Source: DATHNF01 sp035486285
GTDB taxonomy: Bacteria; Patescibacteriota; Saccharimonadia; Saccharimonadales; UBA4665
Direction of reading: 5' to 3'
Assembly: GCA_035486285.1 (NCBI GenBank)
Contig: DATHNF010000057.1
Span: 1-7,760, forward strand
Length of the DNA stretch: 7,760 bases
Shown here: in pieces, positions 1 through 6,847 of the stretch
Numbering within the stretch: the stretch's first letter is position 1
Layout of the letters: each line of letters starts with the position of its first letter
Notes under the pieces: model-generated
What the model saw: the letters and a program-made list of their open reading frames with translations, nothing else
Databases searched by the model: none
Told to the model about the DNA's origin: nothing
Program-made: the position numbers and the translations under genes

Positions 1-336
1 TTCATCGCCGAAGCCCTCAGTCCCACCAAAGTCGCCAAGGTAGTCATCGATGAAAAGAACCAGAAAGCCAAAGTCATTGTTCCCGAAGACCAGCTCAGTA
101 TCGCCATTGGCAAGAACGGCCAAAACGTCCGCCTGGCCAGCAAGCTGACTGGCTACGAACTGGATATCGAATCCGAGCAGGCCAAGGCTGTCCCAGCTGA
201 CAAGAGTGCTGAACCAGCCGACACCGCCGAAACTGGCAAAGTCCAGACTACCGAACTCCCCAAGCAACCCAAGCTCAAGAAGAAGAACGAGCTGGAGAGC
301 TCTCTCCTCGAAGCCATCGAAGAGCACGGCGAATAG
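1..336 (+). CDS. nusA: Transcription elongation/termination factor NusA, C-terminal part (5' truncated)
   Basis: The gene enters from the left edge already in frame; 111 residues precede the TAG stop. NusA binds RNA polymerase and nascent RNA in the cytoplasm and affects pausing, termination and antitermination. Visible residues 1-57 match the end of the NusA KH domains: SPTKVAKVVIDEKNQKAKV, then a VPEDQLSIAIGKNGQNVRLA segment with the GKNG loop (residues 37-40) that contacts RNA, then KLTGYELDI. After the KH fold comes a tail of about 54 residues rich in Ala, Glu and Lys, ending in a Lys cluster and a Glu-rich helix. It is not the E. coli-type AR1/AR2 repeat region. The next gene starts one base after the stop, so the two are probably co-transcribed. 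No infB follows directly, although nusA-infB is the common order in bacteria. Identification is secure; the S1 and first KH domains lie outside the window. Confidence 0.95.
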   Translation, partial: FIAEALSPTKVAKVVIDEKNQKAKVIVPEDQLSIAIGKNGQNVRLASKLTGYELDIESEQAKAVPADKSAEPADTAETGKVQTTELPKQPKLKKKNELESSLLEAIEEHGE

Positions 337-337
337 C

Positions 338-985
338 ATGAGAGAACTAGATACCCTACCCACGGTCAATAAGCGATGGGCGACTCGTTTGGCGGTGATG
401 GCGGGCTTCATGGTTAGCGGCTGCGGGGCTTCCTCGCTGCCTCCCCGACATCAAACACCTCCTGCTCCTACTGTAGCTCCACAACCAGTCCAGGCTGATC
501 CATTGCTTCAATCTTTAAATAACTTTAGGCAAGGTGTAAAACACCATAAAGCGAAAATACTGATGGGCGCTTGCGTGGGGTGGCCAGACGAAGGCCAAGG
601 GCTGGCTATTACTCTTAATCCGGGCATCGCTTCCTATAGAACTTCTAGAACTTCGAAAACTAAACATAACTACTACGTATTCACGGCTACAGATACCGCA
701 TACAACCCACCTCTACAGCAAATGAACGGGCCCGACGTGAATAATCCGGAAGTAGCCGTCAAAATTACTCCCTCTCAAACGGCAAGAGGCGGCTTTCGGC
801 GCGAGCTAACCGCAACTATTAACCATGATCCTAATCACCAGCTTTATTACGAGGATTCTCAGAGCAGACAACCTGTCATGGATACGGCGTTGGTCGACGG
901 CCCTCCTACGCTTCTGTATCTCGGCCAGGTATGCAGTGCGCTTAGCCGGCACCAGCCTATTCCGCCCAACAGCACTAAGTTTTGA
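338..985 (+). CDS. Predicted lipoprotein of unknown function
   Basis: The product is 215 residues and I do not recognise the family. I chose the ATG at 338, one base after the nusA stop, because it gives a proper lipoprotein signal: a charged start with KRW and R at residues 12-17, a hydrophobic core LAVMAGFMV (18-26) and a VSGC lipobox with the lipidated Cys at 29. The frame is open further upstream to an ATG at 206, but that start would overlap nusA and bury the signal peptide. A Pro-rich linker follows (about 35-54), then a globular domain with two more cysteines (C79, C199) that could pair outside the membrane. Residues 101-106 read RTSRTS, from a 9-base duplication. No catalytic motif is visible. 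There is no convincing Shine-Dalgarno, so translation may be coupled to nusA. Base composition is lower in GC than its neighbours (26 G/C of 60 at 601-660 against 33 of 60 at 1981-2040 in clpC), consistent with a fast-evolving or acquired gene. The reading frame is convincing; the function is unknown. Confidence 0.75.
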   Translation: MRELDTLPTVNKRWATRLAVMAGFMVSGCGASSLPPRHQTPPAPTVAPQPVQADPLLQSLNNFRQGVKHHKAKILMGACVGWPDEGQGLAITLNPGIASYRTSRTSKTKHNYYVFTATDTAYNPPLQQMNGPDVNNPEVAVKITPSQTARGGFRRELTATINHDPNHQLYYEDSQSRQPVMDTALVDGPPTLLYLGQVCSALSRHQPIPPNSTKF

Positions 986-1095
986 GTACCGAATCCTTTT
1001 CGCCAGCAATGTAAATTAGCACTCTTGACGCATAATTTGCCAGTGGCAGATTATGTAGACGCGAGCGAAGCGTCCTCTTGAAAACAAAATATATT

Positions 1096-1122
1096 TTGGC
1101 ACTCGACAAGGCCGAGTGCCAA
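1096..1122 (+). promoter_or_regulatory. CIRCE operator (HrcA binding site) upstream of clpC
   Basis: This is a perfect 9-bp inverted repeat, TTGGCACTC, nine-base spacer GACAAGGCC, then GAGTGCCAA. The known CIRCE consensus is TTAGCACTC-N9-GAGTGCTAA. The arms differ from it only at the third position, and the change is mirrored in the other arm (A to G, T to C), so full symmetry is kept. CIRCE is bound by the heat-shock repressor HrcA, which relies on GroEL for activity in well-studied bacteria. The site overlaps the predicted clpC -35 box and ends five bases before the -10 box, where a bound repressor would block RNA polymerase. No hrcA gene is in the window. Confidence 0.87.
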
Positions 1123-1132
1123 GTGCTATTAT
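1103..1132 (+). promoter_or_regulatory. Predicted sigma-70-type promoter of clpC, inside the CIRCE site
   Basis: A -35 box TCGACA (1103-1108, five of six consensus bases) and a -10 box TATTAT (1127-1132, five of six) are separated by 18 bases. The -10 box is preceded by TG-N (1124-1126), an extended -10 motif. Transcription would start near 1139, leaving a leader of roughly 58 bases. The -35 box lies within the CIRCE inverted repeat, as expected for an HrcA-repressed promoter. This is a prediction from sequence match only. Confidence 0.6.
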
Positions 1133-1178
1133 GGTAGTAGGCTAATTTCCAAAACTTGACGACTAAGAACGCCGCAAA

Positions 1179-1184
1179 AAGGAG
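1179..1184 (+). promoter_or_regulatory. Ribosome binding site of clpC
   Basis: AAGGAG stands 12 bases before the ATG at 1197, at the long end of the usual spacing. It supports 1197 rather than the next in-frame ATG at 1200. Confidence 0.6.
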
Positions 1185-1196
1185 TAGAGCTAAGCT

Positions 1197-3671
1197 ATGA
1201 TGCCGAATTCCCCAGATTTTCAAGAGTTTCTGAACCATTTGACGAATAACGCGCTGCAAAGCTTGAAACATGCCGACGCTATCGCGCGCAGCTTCGGCAG
1301 TGCTTACGTGGGTACGGAGCATCTACTGCTCGGCGTGCTGGCCCAAGATGGCAGCATGGGCGCTAAAATTCTCGAAAGCGCCGGTGTGACGCTGGACCGT
1401 GCTCGCTTGGCACTCAACTTGACGCCCAAGACCCTCGTTATCAATGTTGGCGCCAAGGGTCTCAGTGAGACTGCCAAACTGACGCTCAAGATGGCCTATG
1501 ATGTTGCGCAGGACTACAGTCAGGAATATTGCGGTACGGAGCACATTCTCTACAGCATTCTCTCGCAGAAGAACGCCCGGGCTACCATCTTGTTGCGGGA
1601 TATGAATATCGACGTCGAAACCATGACTAACGAGCTGGAGCAATTCCTCAACCACCAGCAGTACGAAGAGAACGAAGTCGGCGGTCGTCGCCGGGCTGGT
1701 AAGAAGGGCAAGAAGACCGCCCTTGATTTCTTCGGCACTGACCTAACTGCCCAAGCCCAACAAGGTAAACTCGACCCGGTTGTTGGCCGCGAAAACCAGA
1801 TTCGCCGTGTAATCACTATCCTCAACCGGCGCACCAAGAACAACCCCGTATTAATCGGTGAGCCTGGTGTCGGCAAGACCGCTATTGTTGAAGGTCTCGC
1901 CCAGCGCATCATAACCGAAGATGTCCCTGACAGCCTACTCGACAAACGTATCATCATGCTTGACTTGGCCGGTATGATCGCCGGAACCAAATATCGCGGC
2001 GAGTTCGAAGAGCGCCTCAAGAAGGTTATGTCCGAACTCGAAAAGGACAATAAGAGCATCGTTTTCATCGACGAGCTGCACCTGATTGTTGGTGCTGGTG
2101 CCGCTGAGGGTGCTATGGACGCCGGCAACATCCTCAAGCCGGCCTTAGCCCGCGGTAAAATCCAGGTTATCGGTGCCACGACCACAGTTGAGTATACTAA
2201 GCATATTGAGAAAGATGCCGCCCTAGAGCGCCGGTTCCAACCCATACAAGTGCCAGAAACCACGCCTGCTGAGACCTTGGCCATCCTGAAAGGTTTGCGC
2301 AAGCATTACGAGAATTTCCACGGCGTCAAACTCAGCGACGAGGTATTGGAGGACGCTGTCACCTTAGCCAAGCGTTACATCAATGATCGCTTTATGCCCG
2401 ACAAAGCTATTGACCTGATCGACGAAACCGCCGCCCACCTGCGTGTCGACAAGGCCAAGACTAGCCCCGAAGTCCGTAAGCTCCAGAAAGAGCTGAAGCT
2501 GGTTAACGCCCAAATCGAAGAAGCCGTCGAAGCCGAAGACTACGAACGGGCTGCCAAAGCCAAAACCCGCGCTTCGCGGATTAACGAGCAGCTGACGAAA
2601 GAACAGGCCAATAGCAAGCAAGCGAAGCGTCTCATAGTTAGCAGTGAGGACTTAGCCGATGTGGTAGCGCGCATGACAGGCGTACCTGTCAAGAAGGTTA
2701 TCCGTAGCGAAGCCAAATATCTATTAACACTGGAGAAAACGCTCAGCAAATATATCGTTGGCCAAGCCGAAGCCGTCGAAGCAGTGGCCAAGGCCGTGCG
2801 CCGCAACCGCAGCGGTATCAGTAGCGACAAACGACCCATCGGTTCCTTTATCTTCCTCGGCCCGACTGGAGTAGGTAAAACCGAACTGGCCCGGGTGCTG
2901 GCTCGTGAATTCTTTGGCAGTGAAAACTCGCTGGTCAAGATTGATATGTCGGAATTCGGCGAGCACCACAACGTCTCCCGCCTAGTTGGCGCGCCGGCCG
3001 GCTATGTCGGCTATGACGAAGGTGGCCAGCTGACCGACAAGATTCGCCGACAGCCCTATAGTCTGGTGCTGTTCGATGAGATAGAGAAGGCTCACCCTGA
3101 TGTCTTCAATATGCTATTACAAATGCTAGAAGATGGCTATCTGACCGACGCTAAGGGCCGGCGCATCGACTTCACCAACACCATTGTCATCATGACCAGC
3201 AATGTCGGCGCCGATAAGCTCCAGAAGGAAGCTAACCTCGGTTTCCATGCCGCCAATTCCGACGAGCTAAAAGATCTTGACGAGCTGCACGAGCGTAACA
3301 AAACCCGTGTCCAAGACGAGCTCAAGAAGCTACTTCGCCCAGAACTGCTGAATCGTATCGATAAAACCATTGTTTTCCGTGCTCTGACCCAGAAGGACAT
3401 CTACCGGATTATTGACCTGCAGATCGACGAGCTAAAAGACCGTTTACAGCGTAAAGGCCTCAGCCTGCAGCTCAGCAGCAGCGCCAAACAGTATCTGCTG
3501 GAGCAGGGCTATGACGCCAAGAATGGTGTCCGGCCACTGCGCCGCCTCATCCAGGACACTATCGAAGACCACTTAGCGCTTGAAGTGTTGGACGAGAAAT
3601 ACGCAAAAGGTGATATTATTCAAGTAGCCAGCAAAAACGGCGAACTTGCGTATGCCACCGCCACCGAATAA
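1197..3671 (+). CDS. clpC: ATP-dependent Clp protease ATPase subunit ClpC (AAA+ unfoldase)
   Basis: The product is 824 residues, the normal length for ClpC. It is a hexameric two-ring unfoldase that threads proteins into the ClpP peptidase in the cytoplasm. Domains in order: double Clp N repeat (about 8-150); AAA+ D1 with Walker A GEPGVGKT (221-228), pore loop GTKYRGE (263-269), Walker B IVFIDE (288-293), sensor 1 GATTT (326-330) and arginine finger region ERR (344-346); a short middle domain with a UVR-like helix around EAEDYERAAKAK (445-456), which marks ClpC rather than the long-middle-domain ClpB; AAA+ D2 with Walker A GPTGVGKT (555-562), pore loop GYVGYDE (602-608), Walker B LVLFDEIE (623-630), sensor 1 TSN (667-669) and sensor 2 GVRPLRR (777-783). 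An LGF tripeptide (681-683) sits where the VGF ClpP-docking loop lies in Bacillus ClpC, so ClpP partnership is expected. All key residues are present. A CIRCE site controls its promoter. No mcsA, mcsB or ctsR is adjacent. The last 20 bases overlap the next gene. Confidence 0.97.
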   Translation: MMPNSPDFQEFLNHLTNNALQSLKHADAIARSFGSAYVGTEHLLLGVLAQDGSMGAKILESAGVTLDRARLALNLTPKTLVINVGAKGLSETAKLTLKMAYDVAQDYSQEYCGTEHILYSILSQKNARATILLRDMNIDVETMTNELEQFLNHQQYEENEVGGRRRAGKKGKKTALDFFGTDLTAQAQQGKLDPVVGRENQIRRVITILNRRTKNNPVLIGEPGVGKTAIVEGLAQRIITEDVPDSLLDKRIIMLDLAGMIAGTKYRGEFEERLKKVMSELEKDNKSIVFIDELHLIVGAGAAEGAMDAGNILKPALARGKIQVIGATTTVEYTKHIEKDAALERRFQPIQVPETTPAETLAILKGLRKHYENFHGVKLSDEVLEDAVTLAKRYINDRFMPDKAIDLIDETAAHLRVDKAKTSPEVRKLQKELKLVNAQIEEAVEAEDYERAAKAKTRASRINEQLTKEQANSKQAKRLIVSSEDLADVVARMTGVPVKKVIRSEAKYLLTLEKTLSKYIVGQAEAVEAVAKAVRRNRSGISSDKRPIGSFIFLGPTGVGKTELARVLAREFFGSENSLVKIDMSEFGEHHNVSRLVGAPAGYVGYDEGGQLTDKIRRQPYSLVLFDEIEKAHPDVFNMLLQMLEDGYLTDAKGRRIDFTNTIVIMTSNVGADKLQKEANLGFHAANSDELKDLDELHERNKTRVQDELKKLLRPELLNRIDKTIVFRALTQKDIYRIIDLQIDELKDRLQRKGLSLQLSSSAKQYLLEQGYDAKNGVRPLRRLIQDTIEDHLALEVLDEKYAKGDIIQVASKNGELAYATATE

Positions 3672-4701
3672 CCAAACAGCAGCAATAACCAACGGTCCCA
3701 TGTCGTCTTCGGTTGCTCCCCGGTCACGGCGAAAGTGGCTGGAAGTGTCCGTGGCATTGTTGATCTGGCTAGTGGCGTTGACGCTGATCCTCGCCAATCG
3801 CCAATCTTTGTCTGACTGGTGGCGTCTACGAGACTATAATCCACCGGCGTCCGTTAGCCGCTTGGCCACTCAAGACACCATGGATGGCTATGCCCGCCAT
3901 CTGTTCTACTTGAACCGTCCGCAATTGTTGCCGACAGTCACCAGTTTTCGTAAGTTTTGCCCAGAAAACGAAAATACTATTGTGTTGGGTTGCTACCATT
4001 TGGGCCAGAACGGTATTTTTATCTATAATGTTTCCGACCCGACGCTGGCTGGCGTTCAGCAGGTTACGGCGGCACACGAAGTGCTGCACGCGGTGTATGC
4101 CAGGCTAAGCACCAAGGGCAGAAATTACGTTGATGGCTTACTGGAAAACTATTACCAGCACGATTTGCACGATCCGCGGGTCCAAGCCGAGATTAAGCTC
4201 TACCAGCAAACCGAACCGCACGACGTCATGGATGAGATGCACTCGACGTTTGGCACCGAGATCGCTAATCTGCCCGCGCCGCTCGAAGCTTACTATAAAC
4301 GCTTCTTTACTAATCGTTCAGCCATCGTGGCTTACGAGCAGCTCTACGAGGGTGAATTCACTAGCCGGCAGAATACTATGGCCCAGGACGACCAACAACT
4401 GGCAAATATGAAGCAGCAAATTAGTGCCCAAGAGACCAGCCTTGGTACGGCGCTCAACCAAATCAATGCTGACCAGGGCCGCCTGAATAGCCTACTCAGT
4501 TCTGAGCAGACCGTTGCTTATAACGCGGCTATACCGGACTATAATAGCGAAGTAGATGCTTACAACAACGGAGTAGATAGTTTACGTTCCGCTATCACTG
4601 CCTACAATCAGCTGGTCGCTGCCCGTAATCTTGTGGCCGGGCAACTAACCACACTCGACAATGCTCTTGATACCCGACTACCCACTCAAGCCACTCGCTG
4701 A
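3652..4701 (+). CDS. Membrane-anchored HExxH protein, putative zinc metallopeptidase with C-terminal coiled coil
   Basis: The product is 349 residues from the ATG at 3652, which lies inside the end of clpC (20-base overlap). A TTG at 3646 and an ATG at 3700 are alternatives, and none has a clear Shine-Dalgarno. A basic stretch RSRRK (24-28) precedes one transmembrane helix (29-48), so the rest should lie outside the cytoplasm. Two cysteines (C103, C114) could form a disulfide there. The motif AAHEVLHAVY carries HEVLH (H142, E143, H146), the zinc-ligand and general-base pattern of metallopeptidases. A third ligand could be E195 or E203 in the segment DEMHSTFGTE, at a spacing seen in gluzincins, but this is a guess. 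From about 233 onward the chain is Gln/Ala/Leu-rich with heptad-like spacing, predicted coiled coil. From memory, similar uncharacterised proteins occur in Saccharibacteria and relatives. I cannot assign a named family. The overlap implies co-expression with clpC, hence heat-shock control and perhaps a role in envelope protein quality control or wall remodelling (inference). Confidence 0.82.
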   Translation: MPPPPNNQTAAITNGPMSSSVAPRSRRKWLEVSVALLIWLVALTLILANRQSLSDWWRLRDYNPPASVSRLATQDTMDGYARHLFYLNRPQLLPTVTSFRKFCPENENTIVLGCYHLGQNGIFIYNVSDPTLAGVQQVTAAHEVLHAVYARLSTKGRNYVDGLLENYYQHDLHDPRVQAEIKLYQQTEPHDVMDEMHSTFGTEIANLPAPLEAYYKRFFTNRSAIVAYEQLYEGEFTSRQNTMAQDDQQLANMKQQISAQETSLGTALNQINADQGRLNSLLSSEQTVAYNAAIPDYNSEVDAYNNGVDSLRSAITAYNQLVAARNLVAGQLTTLDNALDTRLPTQATR

Positions 4702-4760
4702 CAAAACCGTTTGTTTGAAGGAATAGTTAATTGAAGAGATGCTACACTTTTAGTACATAT

Positions 4761-4766
4761 AGGAGG
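4761..4766 (+). promoter_or_regulatory. Ribosome binding site of radA
   Basis: A full-consensus AGGAGG lies four bases before the TTG at 4771. No ATG or GTG exists between it and the essential zinc-finger codons, so it fixes the unusual TTG start. Confidence 0.8.
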
Positions 4767-4770
4767 AAAA

Positions 4771-6120
4771 TTGGCCAAGAAACCCGTCACTAGATATGTT
4801 TGCAGCAATTGCGGTGCCATAAGCAGTAGTTGGAGTGGCAAGTGCCCGCAATGTGGCGAATGGAATACGCTGGCGGAGCAATTGCCGGCGGCGACTGTTG
4901 CCGGCAGTGTCTCCAACGGACAACTGCTGAGCACGCAATCGGTGGATACGTCGGTGGCGGCCGACCAAGCGCGGCTGATGACCGGTACGAGCGAGATTGA
5001 TGATGTTTTCGGCGGTGGCATCGTGGCCGGCAGCGTGAATCTTATTGCCGGACAGCCAGGAATAGGCAAGAGCACCTTATTACTACAGTTAGCGTATGCG
5101 GTGGCCGCCAAACAGCCAGTGTTGTATGTCAGCGGCGAAGAATCGGCTCACCAAATCGGGCTGCGGGCAGAGCGGCTGGGCACCATACGGCCAGAATTGC
5201 AGCTAGCTACCAGTACCATGGCGGACGATATCGCGGCTACCATTGCTAGCGGCACTTACCGGCTGGTCATTGTCGACTCCATTCAGACGGTTAGTTGTAA
5301 CGCGATTGCTTCGGCAGCCGGTACGGTATCACAAATCACTAACAGCACGCAGCTGCTAACCTTGGCCGCCAAGCAGTCCAACACGGCTGTTATTCTCGTT
5401 GGCCACGTTACCAAGGAAGGTGCCATCGCTGGGCCGAAAGTGTTGGAGCATGTGGTGGATGTCGTATTGCAACTGGAAGGTGACCGCTACGGCGGGTTCA
5501 AGGTACTGCGAGCTGTCAAGAATCGTTTCGGTTCAACAAACGAGGCTGGTATTTTCGAAATGGTTGAGCAGGGCCTGCAACCAGTCAAAAACCCCTCGGC
5601 AGCCTTGCTCGCAGAGCGACAGGTCAGCGATGGTTCAATTGTACTGGCGACACTAGAGGGAACACGCCCGTTGCTCGTTGAAGTCCAAGCGCTTGTCAAT
5701 CGTACCAGCTATGGCTACCCCAAACGGGCGGCCAGTGGCTTCGACCTCAACCGGCTTAATTTGCTGGTGGCCATGTTAGAGCGGCGCACCAAGCTAAAGC
5801 TCGCCGAGCACGATATTTATATCAATATCGTTGGTGGTATCCAAATTCGCGAGCCAGCAGCTGATCTGGCTATTTGCTTGGCTATTGGGTCAGCAGCCAA
5901 GGGCTTGCAGCTCAAACAAAACGCTGTTGTCTTCGGTGAGGTTGGCCTCAGTGGCGAAGTTCGACATGTACCCTATGCCGATAAGCGTCTGGCCGAAGCC
6001 AAGAAGCTTGGCCTAGCTGGCGCTATCGGCCCGCAGCAAAAAGCCGGCAAGAAACTAGTCGGTTTGCATGGCGTAACTGACGTGCGCAGCGCGCTTAACC
6101 AGTTCCTCGAGAAAGACTAG
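4771..6120 (+). CDS. radA: DNA repair protein RadA/Sms
   Basis: The product is 449 residues, close to the usual 450-460, starting at TTG behind a strong AGGAGG. RadA is a RecA-related hexameric ATPase that drives branch migration of recombination intermediates and aids repair and transformation. Domains in order: N-terminal C4 zinc finger CSNC...CPQC (C11, C14, C25, C28); RecA-like core with Walker A GQPGIGKST (94-102), SGEES (121-125), Walker B LVIVDSIQT (165-173), the GHVTKEG segment (211-217) and the RadA signature KNRFG (250-254); and a C-terminal Lon-protease-like domain (about 275-449) that has EPAADLA (361-367) where Lon carries its catalytic serine, so it is non-proteolytic as in other RadA proteins. 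All functional motifs are intact. It is separated by 69 bases from the HExxH gene and by four from the next membrane-protein gene, which is probably translated from the same message. I found no convincing promoter directly in front, so read-through from the clpC unit is possible. Confidence 0.97.
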   Translation: MAKKPVTRYVCSNCGAISSSWSGKCPQCGEWNTLAEQLPAATVAGSVSNGQLLSTQSVDTSVAADQARLMTGTSEIDDVFGGGIVAGSVNLIAGQPGIGKSTLLLQLAYAVAAKQPVLYVSGEESAHQIGLRAERLGTIRPELQLATSTMADDIAATIASGTYRLVIVDSIQTVSCNAIASAAGTVSQITNSTQLLTLAAKQSNTAVILVGHVTKEGAIAGPKVLEHVVDVVLQLEGDRYGGFKVLRAVKNRFGSTNEAGIFEMVEQGLQPVKNPSAALLAERQVSDGSIVLATLEGTRPLLVEVQALVNRTSYGYPKRAASGFDLNRLNLLVAMLERRTKLKLAEHDIYINIVGGIQIREPAADLAICLAIGSAAKGLQLKQNAVVFGEVGLSGEVRHVPYADKRLAEAKKLGLAGAIGPQQKAGKKLVGLHGVTDVRSALNQFLEKD

Positions 6121-6124
6121 GCTA

Positions 6125-6814
6125 GTGTTTGGCCTATTCGTCTCCTTAGCTTTGCTTGGTCTGGCGGCCATTGACCCTATTGGTATCGCGGCGATGCCTA
6201 TCTTGCTGGTTCAGGCGCGTCCGCTTCGGCGAAGTTTCACTTTTCTTGGGGGTAGCTTTGTCTCGCTGATGCTAATGGGGTTATTATTCGCTCGTGGCGC
6301 CGGTGCGGCAGTTCTACGTTTTGAGAATGCCCACGCCTGGCTAGTGCCGAGCGTAGAAGTGTTGGCAGGTTTGGTTCTGCTGGGTATTGCCGCTACACTG
6401 CTTCGGCAAATAAAAACCGGCCGGCTATCTGTTGAGCCGTCTACTGCTATGGTCAAGCGACTGCAGTTCGGCGGTACACGCTTGTTTGTGCTCGGTGCGC
6501 TACTGGTGGCCGTCCAGTCTATCGCGGACGTAGTTTTCGTAATTGCTATGATTCGTATCGGCCAACTTAAGCTATCGGCGATTACGCTCACACTAGCTGT
6601 GGCTATTTATGCTGTTACAGCCTTAGTCTTGCAGTTTGCTGTCATTGTGGCGTATTGGTTGGCTCCAGAGAAATATAAACGCCAAACCTTAGCCAGAATC
6701 CATGACTTGCTCATACGATACGCCAACCAAACGCTTATCGGCGCCAGCCTTTTACTCGGTTTCGGGCTGCTGGTAAACGGAGGCCTTATAATAATTGGCG
6801 CACCGCATCTCTAA
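6125..6814 (+). CDS. Six-helix integral membrane protein, LysE/GAP-like (putative small-molecule exporter)
   Basis: The product is 229 residues, starting at GTG four bases after the radA stop. Only a weak purine-rich GAGAAAG (6109-6115) precedes it, so translational coupling to radA is likely. Six hydrophobic helices are visible at about 3-29, 39-57, 73-93, 118-144, 150-178 and 203-226. Basic residues cluster in the loops at 31-36 (ARPLRR), 95-112 and 181-198, which by the positive-inside rule puts those loops in the cytoplasm and both ends outside. The first helix carries a DPIG motif (17-20), and the layout (three helices, basic loop, three helices) recalls the LysE superfamily and the actinobacterial GAP/Sap (sulfolipid-addressing) proteins. 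I infer a transporter or lipid-export helper; the substrate is unknown. The family call is low to moderate confidence, while the gene itself is well supported by length and topology. It ends facing the convergent minus-strand gene, 33 bases away. Confidence 0.8.
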   Translation: MFGLFVSLALLGLAAIDPIGIAAMPILLVQARPLRRSFTFLGGSFVSLMLMGLLFARGAGAAVLRFENAHAWLVPSVEVLAGLVLLGIAATLLRQIKTGRLSVEPSTAMVKRLQFGGTRLFVLGALLVAVQSIADVVFVIAMIRIGQLKLSAITLTLAVAIYAVTALVLQFAVIVAYWLAPEKYKRQTLARIHDLLIRYANQTLIGASLLLGFGLLVNGGLIIIGAPHL

Positions 6815-6847
6815 CTACTCAATTAGGGCAAGCGTGGGCCCAAGGCT

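Noticed and set aside
206..337. In-frame N-terminal extension of the lipoprotein to the ATG at 206
   Set aside because: It would lie wholly inside nusA in another frame and place 44 Ser/Pro/Lys-rich residues before a clear lipoprotein signal peptide; the ATG at 338 fits far better.
1550..2302. Long minus-strand open frame (250 residues) inside clpC
   Set aside because: It is antisense to the highly conserved AAA+ D1 region, and its Ser/Arg-rich composition reflects the codon pattern of the opposite strand.
4701..4716. ACAAA/TTTGT hairpin after the HExxH gene as a terminator
   Set aside because: The stem is only five mostly A-T pairs and no T-run follows; it is too weak to call.
4731..4759. 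Possible radA promoter TTGAAG-N17-TACATA
   Set aside because: The -10 match is poor (three of six), and the start of transcription would fall on the AGGAGG at 4761-4766, removing the ribosome site.
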